Part shown: positions 45,231 to 52,695 of the stretch, piece by piece | How positions within the stretch are numbered: position 1 is the stretch's first letter | How the letters are laid out: every line of letters begins with the position of its first letter | Assembly: GCA_009780825.1 (NCBI GenBank) | Contig: WQZH01000007.1 | Span: 1-52,695 of the forward strand | From: Desulfobulbus sp. | GTDB taxonomy: Bacteria > Desulfobacterota > Desulfobulbia > Desulfobulbales > Desulfobulbaceae | DNA length: 52,695 nt | Reading direction: 5' to 3' | Program-made: the position numbers and the translations under genes | The notes under the pieces: model-generated | What the model was told of the DNA's origin: nothing | Databases searched by the model: none | Seen by the model: only the letters and a program-made list of their open reading frames with translations

Positions 45231-45978
45231 GATAAGCCACCACGTCTTGGTAGCGCAGTCCCGACCCACCGAAGATATCGAGGGCCGAGCCCACGGTCAC
45301 ATCGATCCGGCCTCGGCCGCTGCAACGGATCTGCTCCAGGTCGGCCAGGGAAGCGACTCCGCCGGCGTAGGTTGTGGGCACCGGCACCACAGCGGCCAAT
45401 AGGTCAAGCAGGCGGGTGTCGATCCCCATACACTTGCCCTCGACATCGACGGCATGGATCAGGAACTCATCACAGAAACCGGCCAGATCATCGAGGACTT
45501 TGGGGCAGATCCGTAAGGTGGTGAATCGTTGCCATCGATCGGTTACGACATAGTACCCGTCCTGCCGCCAGCGGCAGCTCAGGTCGAGAACCAGCCGTTT
45601 TTTGCCGACCAGCCGGTTGAGGCGGGTCAAGCGTTCCTGGTCGAGGACACCGTCGTGGAAGACATGGGAGGTGACAATGAGATGCGAGGCGCCCTGTTCC
45701 AGCCAGTGGATCGCGTTGTCGGCGGTGATGCCGCCGCCCACTTGCATGCCGCCGGGCCAGGCGGCCAGGGCATCGCGGGCTACTGCTTCGTTGCCCTGGC
45801 CAAGCATGATGACATGCCCCCCGACGAGGCCATCTTGACGGTAGAGGGCTGCGTAGTGGGCAGGGGGCAGGTCGGAGGCGAAATTGGTCAGCAGGGAAGC
45901 CGGATCGTCGGCAAGGGTGGAGCCGACGATCTGTTTGACCTTCCCGTGATGGAGATCGATGCAGGGGCGGAAGCGCAT
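45205..45978 (-). CDS. hisA: Phosphoribosylformimino-AICAR isomerase, eukaryotic type HisA
   Basis: Histidine biosynthesis isomerase with a TIM barrel. 257 residues from ATG at 45978 (MRFRPCIDLHHGKVKQIVG), a motif typical of the fungal/plant HIS6 form rather than the usual bacterial HisA. It also has GGGIT near 84, LVLDLSC and AGGVASLADLE. A GTG at 45990 is possible. It lies alone, away from other his genes, after the P-loop ATPase gene. Confidence 0.9.
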   Translation of the reverse strand: MRFRPCIDLHHGKVKQIVGSTLADDPASLLTNFASDLPPAHYAALYRQDGLVGGHVIMLGQGNEAVARDALAAWPGGMQVGGGITADNAIHWLEQGASHLIVTSHVFHDGVLDQERLTRLNRLVGKKRLVLDLSCRWRQDGYYVVTDRWQRFTTLRICPKVLDDLAGFCDEFLIHAVDVEGKCMGIDTRLLDLLAAVVPVPTTYAGGVASLADLEQIRCSGRGRIDVTVGSALDIFGGSGLRYQDVVAYHGRLASAS

Positions 45979-46032
45979 GCGGCTATGCACAAAAAAGGGG
46001 CTGGCCGTATCGGCGGCCCTGATGCGGGTGGG

Positions 46033-46728
46033 TTACATTTCCTTGACCATCATCGTGGTGGGGTCAAGGCGCAAGCCCTTGCCGTCCGTGACCTGCTCGC
46101 CAAAGTTCCGGATGATGTCGAGCTGGATGGTGGCGTCGTGCTCGGGTTTGAGCAGGATGATCACGTCGAACAGGTCGTCGACTTCATGGCAGGGCGCGGG
46201 TACGCCAGCGGGCGAGACCCGGTCGTCGCTGCGGTGGCAGATGGCCGAGAACCAGGCCTGCATGTCCATACTCTCCATCAGATTCTTGATATCTTCCAAG
46301 GCTTCGCGGTCCGTCTGGTCGAAATCGAACCCGTCGACGATCAGGCAATCCGGCCGGAAAATATCCTGAAGCACCAGATCGTTCAGACGCTCTTCCAGGC
46401 GGGACCGGGTGAAGGCGGCCACCTTGAAGGTCATGATCATCCGGTGACGGGCGACCATGTCGATCAATTCATGCGGCCGGGTAACGCTGTGCCCCTGGAG
46501 AATGGTCGAAAGGATGTCGTCGTACCACTTCTTGGTTTTATCGATCGATTCGCCGATGCTGACATGGATGACGCGCTTGCCCCGGAGAATGGCATCTAGG
46601 GCGATCTGCACCAGGAGCGCGGTTTTGCCGAGTCCGGCCCGGGCCATGATCAGGCCCAGTTGATTGTGCTCCCGGCCCATGTTGAGTGCCCGCAGCGGAT
46701 TTTGTTGTACCAGCGGTTCGTATCCCAT
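46033..46728 (-). CDS. P-loop ATPase of unknown role
   Basis: 231 residues. Walker A ARAGLGKTALL at residues 29-39, Walker B CLIVDGFDF near 140, with a RecA/DnaB/KaiC-like beta core (HVSIGESIDKTKKW). No helicase or DNA-binding extra domain. Flanked by EF-G and HisA on the same strand. Conserved type in deltaproteobacteria as I recall; its target is unknown. Confidence 0.82.
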   Translation of the reverse strand: MGYEPLVQQNPLRALNMGREHNQLGLIMARAGLGKTALLVQIALDAILRGKRVIHVSIGESIDKTKKWYDDILSTILQGHSVTRPHELIDMVARHRMIMTFKVAAFTRSRLEERLNDLVLQDIFRPDCLIVDGFDFDQTDREALEDIKNLMESMDMQAWFSAICHRSDDRVSPAGVPAPCHEVDDLFDVIILLKPEHDATIQLDIIRNFGEQVTDGKGLRLDPTTMMVKEM

Positions 46729-46784
46729 AACTCACCTCGTTCGGTTCATGCTGTTTTGTGGTTGGAGACAACCGGCCACAACGC

Positions 46785-48872
46785 TTACGCGTCTTTTTTC
46801 TGGGCCGCAAAGGTCTTGATCAATTCTTCGGACACTCCCTTGGGCACCTGTTTGTACGTGGCGAACTCCATGGTGAATTCCGCCTTGCCCTGCGTCAGGG
46901 AGCGCAAGGTGGTGGAGTAGCCGAACATCTCGGCCAAGGGCATCTCCGCCTCCACCACGGTGTAGTTTCCTTCCTCGAAGGTACCGATGATCACGCCGCG
47001 GCGCTGGTTCAGACTGCCCATGACCGCGCCTTGAAATTCGGAGGGTCCTTCCACCGCAACCTTCATGATCGGTTCCATGATCACCGGCGCGGCCTTGGCG
47101 TACCCCTGCCTGAAGGCGCTCATGGCGGCCACCTGGAAAGCGATGTCCGAAGAGTCGACCGCATGGAAGGAGCCGTCGTTGATGGTCACCCGGATGCCGG
47201 TGATCGGCGCTCCGGTCAGCGTACCCTTCTCCAGGGATTTTTTGAAGCCCTTATCGCAGGAAGGGATGTATTCACGAGGGATCACGCCGCCGACGATCTG
47301 GTCGACAAATTCATATTCCCCTTCTTCCACCAACGGCTCGATGAAGCCTGCCACCCGGCCGTATTGGCCGGAGCCGCCGGTCTGTTTTTTGTGGGTGTAG
47401 TCGAATTCGGCCCGCTGGGTGATGGTCTCGCGGTACGCGACCTGCGGCGCGCCCACCGCGACCTCGGCCTTGTACTCACGCTTCATCCGCTCGATGTAGA
47501 CCTCGAGATGCAACTCGCCCATGCCGGAAATGATGGTTTCGTTGGTCTCGTGATCGACGTAGGTTTTGAAGGTGGGGTCTTCCTTGGTGAAACGGTTCAA
47601 CGCCTTGGACATGTTGATCTGGGCCTTGTTGTCCACCGGATTGATCGCCAGGGAAATGACCGGCTCCGGCACGTGCATCGAACTCATCGACCAGTTGAGG
47701 CCCGGGCTGCAGAAGGTATCGCCGGAGGTGCAGTCAATGCCGAACAGGGCAACGATGTCGCCGGAACCGGCTTCCTCGATTTCTTCCATCTCGTTGGCAT
47801 GCATTCGGACCAGTCGTCCCACCTTGGCTTTTTTGCCGGTGCGGCTGTTGATGATGGTATCGCCTTTCTGGATCATGCCCTGATAGGTGCGGATGTACGT
47901 CAGCTGGCCGTAGCGGCCGTCTTCCAGTTTGAAGGCCAGGGCGACCAGCGGGTCGGCAGGGTCGTTGCTGACCACCACTTCATTTTCATTTTGATCGAGT
48001 TCCAGAGCCGTGTTCTCGATGTCGGTCGGGCACGGCAGATAGGCATTGACCGCATCGAGCAGCAACTGTACGCCTTTGTTCTTGTAGGCGGAGCCGATCA
48101 GGACCGGGGTCAGATCCAGGCTCAGCGTTCCCCGTCGGATGGCATCATGGATCAAGGCTTCCGGGATCTCACCCTCTTCCAGCATGGCTTCCATCAATTC
48201 GTCGGAAAACATCGAAACCGCATCCAGCAGTTCTTCCCGCTTGGCTTCAGCCGCATCCTGCAACTCCGGCGGGATCTCGGCTTGCCGGATCTGAATGCCC
48301 TGATCGCCGTCGAAGTAGATCGCTTTCATGCTAACCAGATCGATCATGCCCTGGAGGTCGTTTTCCAGGCCGATGGGAAACTGGAGCATCACCGCATTGA
48401 GGTCGAGTTTGTCGCGGAGCTGCTGGGTGACCCGATAGGGGTTGGCGCCGGTACGGTCGCACTTGTTGATGAAGGCGACACGGGGAACCTTGTAGCGGGT
48501 CATCTGCCGGTTGACCGTGATCGACTGCGATTGAACGCCGCCCACCGAGCAGAGGATCAGCACCGCGCCATCCAGGACCCGCAGGGCGCGCTCGACCTCG
48601 ATGGTGAAGTCGACATGGCCGGGCGTGTCGATGATGTTGATATCGCAATCCTTCCAGGTGCAATAGGTGGCGGCCGACTGGATGGTGATGCCGCGTTCCT
48701 TTTCCAGATCCATGGAATCCATGGTCGCGCCGACGCCGTCCTTGCCGCGAACCTCGTGGATGGCATGAATTCGCTGGGTGTAGAACAAAATACGCTCCGT
48801 CAGTGTGGTCTTGCCCGAATCGATATGGGCGCTGATGCCGATATTCCGCACCTTGGTCAAATCTTTTTTCAT
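46785..48872 (-). CDS. fusA: Elongation factor G, mitochondrial EF-G1-like (spd) type
   Basis: Translocation GTPase, 695 residues. G1 [14 protein letters not shown] has Ser where most bacterial EF-G have Ala, as in mitochondrial EF-G1; G2/G3 follow ([20 protein letters not shown]) and G4 NKCDRTGA. Domains II-V are complete, with [10 protein letters not shown] and QRRGVI near the end. Located outside a str operon, consistent with the spirochaete/planctomycete/delta subgroup. Leader has a terminator-like hairpin 64 bp before the ATG. Confidence 0.95.
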   Translation of the reverse strand: MKKDLTKVRNIGISAHIDSGKTTLTERILFYTQRIHAIHEVRGKDGVGATMDSMDLEKERGITIQSAATYCTWKDCDINIIDTPGHVDFTIEVERALRVLDGAVLILCSVGGVQSQSITVNRQMTRYKVPRVAFINKCDRTGANPYRVTQQLRDKLDLNAVMLQFPIGLENDLQGMIDLVSMKAIYFDGDQGIQIRQAEIPPELQDAAEAKREELLDAVSMFSDELMEAMLEEGEIPEALIHDAIRRGTLSLDLTPVLIGSAYKNKGVQLLLDAVNAYLPCPTDIENTALELDQNENEVVVSNDPADPLVALAFKLEDGRYGQLTYIRTYQGMIQKGDTIINSRTGKKAKVGRLVRMHANEMEEIEEAGSGDIVALFGIDCTSGDTFCSPGLNWSMSSMHVPEPVISLAINPVDNKAQINMSKALNRFTKEDPTFKTYVDHETNETIISGMGELHLEVYIERMKREYKAEVAVGAPQVAYRETITQRAEFDYTHKKQTGGSGQYGRVAGFIEPLVEEGEYEFVDQIVGGVIPREYIPSCDKGFKKSLEKGTLTGAPITGIRVTINDGSFHAVDSSDIAFQVAAMSAFRQGYAKAAPVIMEPIMKVAVEGPSEFQGAVMGSLNQRRGVIIGTFEEGNYTVVEAEMPLAEMFGYSTTLRSLTQGKAEFTMEFATYKQVPKGVSEELIKTFAAQKKDA

Positions 48873-48932
48873 GACACGTTCCTCAATACCGCTTGCCGGT
48901 CGCTTGCCCTGTGCTGCCCCATTCTATGGGTC

Positions 48933-48973
48933 AAAAAAATAAAAAAAGGAGTTACAGCAGGTTCTGCAACTCC
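48933..48973 (-). terminator. Terminator-like hairpin in the fusA leader
   Basis: On the minus strand GGAGTT-GCAG-AAC-CTGC-TGT-AACTCC (48948-48973) is followed by T7-A-T7 (48933-48947), ideal for intrinsic termination. The next gene downstream is fusA, 60 bp away; nothing intact lies upstream, so it is either an attenuator or the terminator of a gene lost with the integrase remnant. Confidence 0.75.
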
Positions 48974-49129
48974 ATACGCTATGCTGTGTGCTGGCAACGA
49001 ATAGAAAGAAAAAGGATATTTCCGCTTGGAACCACTCTTGCTTCCGCCTGTTTTTTTTCAGCGCGGAGAACTGAGGACCGTGCCAGATATTAATAAAAAT
49101 ATTATTTGTAGCACAGGCACATTATTTGA

Positions 49130-49803
49130 TCAATGATTTTTTTGCCCAAGCGAAATAATCGTGACAGAAGGGGACCACCTCTTGGTGTTCCGTCTTGGTT
49201 TTGTTGACGGTATACGTCCTTCGGCCTTATCCAGGTCAATATCGACCCATTTAGCGGCTTGTAGCTCGCCGGGACGTACGAACAGCAGGGGCGATTCAAT
49301 GCCGCACGGTGACGACTGAGGCGCGTGGCGTTGCCTGACAGCCCTATCTATCGCCCGAAACAGCACTGCTACGTCCGCCGGTTTGGTGAATGCCGGACGA
49401 TGCCTGATCGTGTTGGCCTTGACGGTTTTTTTCAGATAAGGACAGGGATCGGCTAGGTCACGCCGCCCGGTGGCAATGGCGCGCTGCAACACTTTATCGG
49501 CGGCCTTGTTTGCCCGCCAGACTTCAAATCACTCTTCCGTCAAGCGGTCAAAGGTGTTGTCCCGCTGTTCCTTCTCAGCCTTCCTTGCTTCAGAGGGATC
49601 AATAACCTTGCGCCAGCAGAGCTTGCGGGCCGCAATGAGGCTGGTACCTGGCCACTGGCCCAGGCCAAGCATGTTTGCCTTCCCGTTGAAACGGTAGCGG
49701 AAGCGCCAGAGCTTCCCCCCGGCAGGGGTGACAAGCAGAGATAGACCCAGACCGTCATTTCTGGTGAACGGGCTTGCGGCTTCAGGCTCCGATGGTGGCA
49801 TCA
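49130..49803 (-). pseudogene. Decayed P4-type integrase
   Basis: The N-terminal part (GLGLSLLVTPAGGKLWRFRYRF) and part of the catalytic domain (FVRPGELQAAKWVDID) lie in one frame, but TGA at 49529-49531 replaces the Trp of EEWFEVW, most of the core-binding domain is deleted, and the last catalytic residues (HxxR, Tyr) are gone. Three separate lesions make it nonfunctional. A trace of an older integrated element between fusA and prfC. Confidence 0.85.
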
Positions 49804-50265
49804 GACAGAGCCATGGCATCCCCCTTGCGTATATCGTTTTTTGAATACGAGGAAACCCGTATGTATATACATGGCGAAATCGTAAAAAAGCCGTCCACCA
49901 CAATGGCGGTTATTGACGAGATGCCCAGGGCAACTGAGGCATGTGCGGTGAAGTCATCTCTGTATACCGGGCCAAGGCGGTTGTGGTTTGTGGGTGCATC
50001 GGGTATGCTGGCCGCTAGAAAAAGCCCCTGTAACCAGACAGAATATTGGCCGATTGAAAGGAAAGAAAAAATTTGTATACGATTGTGTGTGTTTTCGATT
50101 TTTCATTTTTTTCAATCCAATAAATTCACGGCCATATTGTATATTGGCGAGTCCCACACGGGCGGGGGACATCCAACTCTGTTGGGAAATAAAGCCCGTG
50201 AGTGCATCACTCACGGGCTTTTCCGTTGTGCGCCCGGGCATGACACGACGCAAGAGGCCAGCAAC
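49804..50265. other. Gene-free interval before prfC with leader RNA signals
   Basis: The open frame continues from prfC but is not convincing protein. The region holds an A/T-rich stretch (50040-50150) where the prfC promoter probably lies and the structured leader at 50151-50222. Confidence 0.55.
50151..50222 (+). promoter_or_regulatory. prfC leader with terminator and competing antiterminator
   Basis: A 14-bp perfect terminator stem (50191-50204 with 50208-50221, 3-base loop, then TT) ends 43 bp before the prfC ATG. Upstream, CACGGGC at 50157-50163 can pair with GCCCGTG of the terminator's 5' arm (50194-50200), excluding the terminator. GTCCC/GGGAC at 50151-50155 and 50166-50170 would compete with that. 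Confidence 0.6.
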
Positions 50266-51855
50266 ATGAGCAGTCACTCTCTCAAAGAAATACAAAAACG
50301 ACGCACCTTCGGCATCATCAGTCATCCGGACGCCGGCAAGACCACCCTGACTGAAAAGCTGCTCCTGTTCGGCGGCGCCATCCAGATGGCCGGTGCAGTC
50401 AAGTCCCGTAAAACAGCGGTGCACGCCACCAGCGACTGGATGGCCATCGAGCGCGAACGTGGCATCTCGGTGACCACCTCGGTGATGAAGTTCAACTACC
50501 GCGACTACGAGATCAACCTGCTCGACACCCCCGGCCACCAGGACTTCTCGGAAGACACCTACCGGGTGCTGACCGCCGTGGACTCGGCGCTGATGGTGAT
50601 CGACTCGGCCAAGGGCGTCGAAGCCCAGACCACCAAACTGATGGAGGTCTGCCGGATGCGCAACACCCCCATCATCACCTTCATCAACAAGCTCGACCGC
50701 GACGGCATGGAGCCGCTGGACATCCTCTCCGACATCGAGGACAAACTGCAGATCGAATGCGCGCCGCTTTCCTGGCCCATCGGCATGGGCAAGGGCTTCA
50801 AGGGCGTCTACGACCTGCACCGTCAGCAGATAACCCTGTTCACCCCCAGCCATGTCACCTGCCCCGAAGACTGCATCGTGGTCAAGGATCTGAGCGACCC
50901 GATGCTCGATCAACTGCTGGGAGGCTATGCCGCCGACAAGCTGCGGGAAGACATCGACCTGCTCCACGGCGCCGCCAATCCTTTCGGATACGAACACTAC
51001 CTCAAGGCTGGCCAGACCCCTGTCTTTTTCGGCAGCGCCATCAACAACTTCGGCGTACGCGAGTTGCTCGACGCCTTTGTCGAACTCTCGCCTCCGCCTG
51101 GTCCGCGCGCCACCACCACCCGCATGGTCCACCCCGAGGAAGAGGCTTTCAGCGGCTTCACTTTCAAAATCCAGGCCAACATGGACCCGGCCCACCGCGA
51201 CCGCATCGCCTTCTTTCGCATCTGTTCGGGCAAGTTCACCCGGGGGATGAAGGTGATCCATCACCGGCTGGGCAAAGAAATGAGCTTAAGCAACGCCACC
51301 GTGTTCATGGCCCAGGAGCGTTCGCACGTGGACGAAGCCTATCCCGGCGACATCATCGGCATCCACAACCACGGCACGATCAAGATCGGCGACACCTTCA
51401 CCGACAAGGAGGAACTCAAGTTCACCGGTATCCCCAACTTCGCGCCCGAGCATTTCCGCCGGGTGATCCTGAACAATCCGCTGAAGATGAAGCAGTTGCA
51501 GAAAGGACTTCTGCAGATGGCCGAGGAGGGGGCGGTGCAAGTCTTTCGGCCGCTGGTGGGCAACGACTATATCCTCGGTGCGGTGGGCGTGCTCCAGTTC
51601 GAGGTGACCATGACCCGGCTCAAAGACGAGTACGGCGTGGATGCCACCTATGAACCGCTCAGTTATACCCTGGCTCGCTGGGTGCGGTGCGACGACAAGC
51701 AGCAGTTACGTGCCTTCGAGAAGAAAAGCCAATTCAACCTGGCCCTTGACGCCGAAGGCCACCTGACCTATCTGGCCGAGGGGAGCTGGCGGCTGGCGCA
51801 TACCCAGGATCTGTTTCCCGAGGTGATCTTTCACAACACGCGGGAATCGGAGTGA
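50266..51855 (+). CDS. prfC: Peptide chain release factor 3
   Basis: GTPase that recycles release factors 1/2 from the ribosome. 529 residues from ATG at 50266, with AGAGG before it, the E. coli length; the open frame upstream is noncoding. GTPase motifs [40 protein letters not shown] and NKLDRDG are present. The C-terminal domain is complete (FQVPLVGNDY-like [15 protein letters not shown]). Confidence 0.98.
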   Translation: MSSHSLKEIQKRRTFGIISHPDAGKTTLTEKLLLFGGAIQMAGAVKSRKTAVHATSDWMAIERERGISVTTSVMKFNYRDYEINLLDTPGHQDFSEDTYRVLTAVDSALMVIDSAKGVEAQTTKLMEVCRMRNTPIITFINKLDRDGMEPLDILSDIEDKLQIECAPLSWPIGMGKGFKGVYDLHRQQITLFTPSHVTCPEDCIVVKDLSDPMLDQLLGGYAADKLREDIDLLHGAANPFGYEHYLKAGQTPVFFGSAINNFGVRELLDAFVELSPPPGPRATTTRMVHPEEEAFSGFTFKIQANMDPAHRDRIAFFRICSGKFTRGMKVIHHRLGKEMSLSNATVFMAQERSHVDEAYPGDIIGIHNHGTIKIGDTFTDKEELKFTGIPNFAPEHFRRVILNNPLKMKQLQKGLLQMAEEGAVQVFRPLVGNDYILGAVGVLQFEVTMTRLKDEYGVDATYEPLSYTLARWVRCDDKQQLRAFEKKSQFNLALDAEGHLTYLAEGSWRLAHTQDLFPEVIFHNTRESE

Positions 51856-51922
51856 AGGCGGAGGAACTGCGGAGGAATCGTGCCTTTTCCGTCTCCAGCG
51901 CGCTTGCTGAGCCCATAACTCC

Positions 51923-52695
51923 ATGCCCTCGATCCTGCTCATCCATCCGCCGGTGGCCAAACCGGGCGAACCGCCGGCCGGCATTACCGCCCTGGCCGGC
52001 AGCCTGCGCCGCCACAACATCGATTGCGGCCTGCTGGATGCCAATCTGGAGGGGCTGTTGTTCCTCCTTAACCAGGATGCCGCCCTGCCCGGCGAGACCT
52101 GGTCCAAAAGGGCCTGGCGCCATCGGCTCGCCAACCTGGCCGCGCTCCGCTCATCCGCGCTCTATCGCCATCCTGACCGCTACCAGCGGGCAGTACGTGA
52201 CCTCAACCGTGCCCTGGAATTGGCGGCGTACCGCTATCCGGATACTCTTCTCAGCCTGAGCAACTACCAGGACGAATGCAACTCGCTGGCCAGCAACGAC
52301 CTGTTGCGGGCCGCGGAACAACCCGAGTGCAATCCCTTCTTCACCTGGATGCAGGCCCGGATTCCAGCCCTGCTGGAACAGCATGCCCCCGAATGGGTAG
52401 GGATCTCGCTCTGCTATCTCAGCCAGGCGACCTGCACCTTTACCCTGCTCGGTTTTCTTAAGAGGCGATACCCCGCCATCAGGCTGGTCCTGGGCGGCAG
52501 CCTGCTCACCTCCTGGATGAGCAACCCGGGATGGCACGATCCCTTTGCCGGCCTGGTCGACCAGTGCATTGCCGGAGCAGGAGAAGAGCCGCTCCTGCGT
52601 CTTCTCGGCCATGACCGATCTGCCGTCGACCCGCCTCCCGACTACCTCGGCCTGCCGCTGACCGACTATCTCTCACCTGGACTGATCCTGCCGTA
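51923..52695 (+). CDS. B12-binding radical SAM protein, 5' part
   Basis: Open from ATG at 51923 (MPSILLIHPPVAKPGEPP) to the window end, at least 257 residues. The N-terminal part is a cobalamin-binding-like Rossmann fold (GITALAGSLRRHN, LVLGGSLLTSWM, CIAGAGEEPL). The expected radical SAM CxxxCxxC motif should follow just beyond the window. There is a long insert of about 100 residues between the first two strands. Substrate unknown. Confidence 0.85.
   Translation, partial: MPSILLIHPPVAKPGEPPAGITALAGSLRRHNIDCGLLDANLEGLLFLLNQDAALPGETWSKRAWRHRLANLAALRSSALYRHPDRYQRAVRDLNRALELAAYRYPDTLLSLSNYQDECNSLASNDLLRAAEQPECNPFFTWMQARIPALLEQHAPEWVGISLCYLSQATCTFTLLGFLKRRYPAIRLVLGGSLLTSWMSNPGWHDPFAGLVDQCIAGAGEEPLLRLLGHDRSAVDPPPDYLGLPLTDYLSPGLILP

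Noticed and set aside
46758..49004. 748-codon plus-strand ORF antisense to EF-G
   Set aside because: Shadow of fusA, His/Asp/Gly-rich with no domain.
49954..51264. 436-codon minus-strand ORF antisense to prfC
   Set aside because: Shadow frame; prfC on the plus strand is certain.
1..52695. CRISPR array or phage defence system
   Set aside because: No regularly spaced repeats and no cas, restriction or toxin-antitoxin gene was recognised.

Overview
This window comes from a strictly anaerobic sulfate-reducing bacterium, most likely Desulfobacterota of the Desulfobulbales type. The main reasons are a complete dsrMKJOP operon, a long-form GAPDH, an EF-G of the spirochaete/planctomycete/deltaproteobacteria (mitochondrial EF-G1-like) type, and amino-acid sequences that look deltaproteobacterial throughout. 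The taxon is inferred from gene content, not from a search.

Left edge (1-4.6 kb): the right part of an IS21-family element (istA with a frameshift, istB, right end) sits inside a P4-type integrase gene and has removed its catalytic domain. A second, intact P4-type integrase follows, with tandem and inverted repeats in front of it, next to a tRNA-Leu(GAG) gene. This looks like the end of an integrative element.

Core genes (4.6-23.7 kb): reading leftwards on the minus strand, a glycolytic operon gap-rimI-pgk-tpiA-secG-tRNA-Leu; on the plus strand sfsA-queC; on the minus strand lepB-pyrB-pyrC, YHS protein-fsa-lytic transglycosylase-pgsA, and a long amino-acid block argF-argG-argH-FN3 lipoprotein-dapF-dapA-dapB-folK. 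lysA is not in the window.

Accessory block (about 23.9-33.3 kb, plus strand): a Desulfovibrio-type molybdenum aldehyde oxidoreductase (mop) followed by six tightly coupled genes: a large NAD/FAD-like, Fe-S and CCG-domain protein, a small CxxC protein, a methyltransferase, a C-GCAxxG-C-C protein, a radical SAM protein and a PaaK-like CoA ligase. A seventh gene (XdhC-like) is cut off after a few dozen codons where the block meets the 3' end of mntP, whose own stop has been lost. This is the least characterised system in the window. It looks like a horizontally acquired or rearranged piece.

Energy and housekeeping (33.1-48.9 kb, minus strand): mntP, dsrMKJOP preceded by an RsbRD-type gene, prc protease, yedF, an MBL-fold hydrolase, an HDOD protein, a small ORF, a eukaryotic-type hisA, a P-loop ATPase and the EF-G gene.

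Right edge (48.9-52.7 kb): a decayed integrase, prfC (RF3) with a leader that can fold as terminator or antiterminator, and the start of a B12-binding radical SAM protein that runs off the window.
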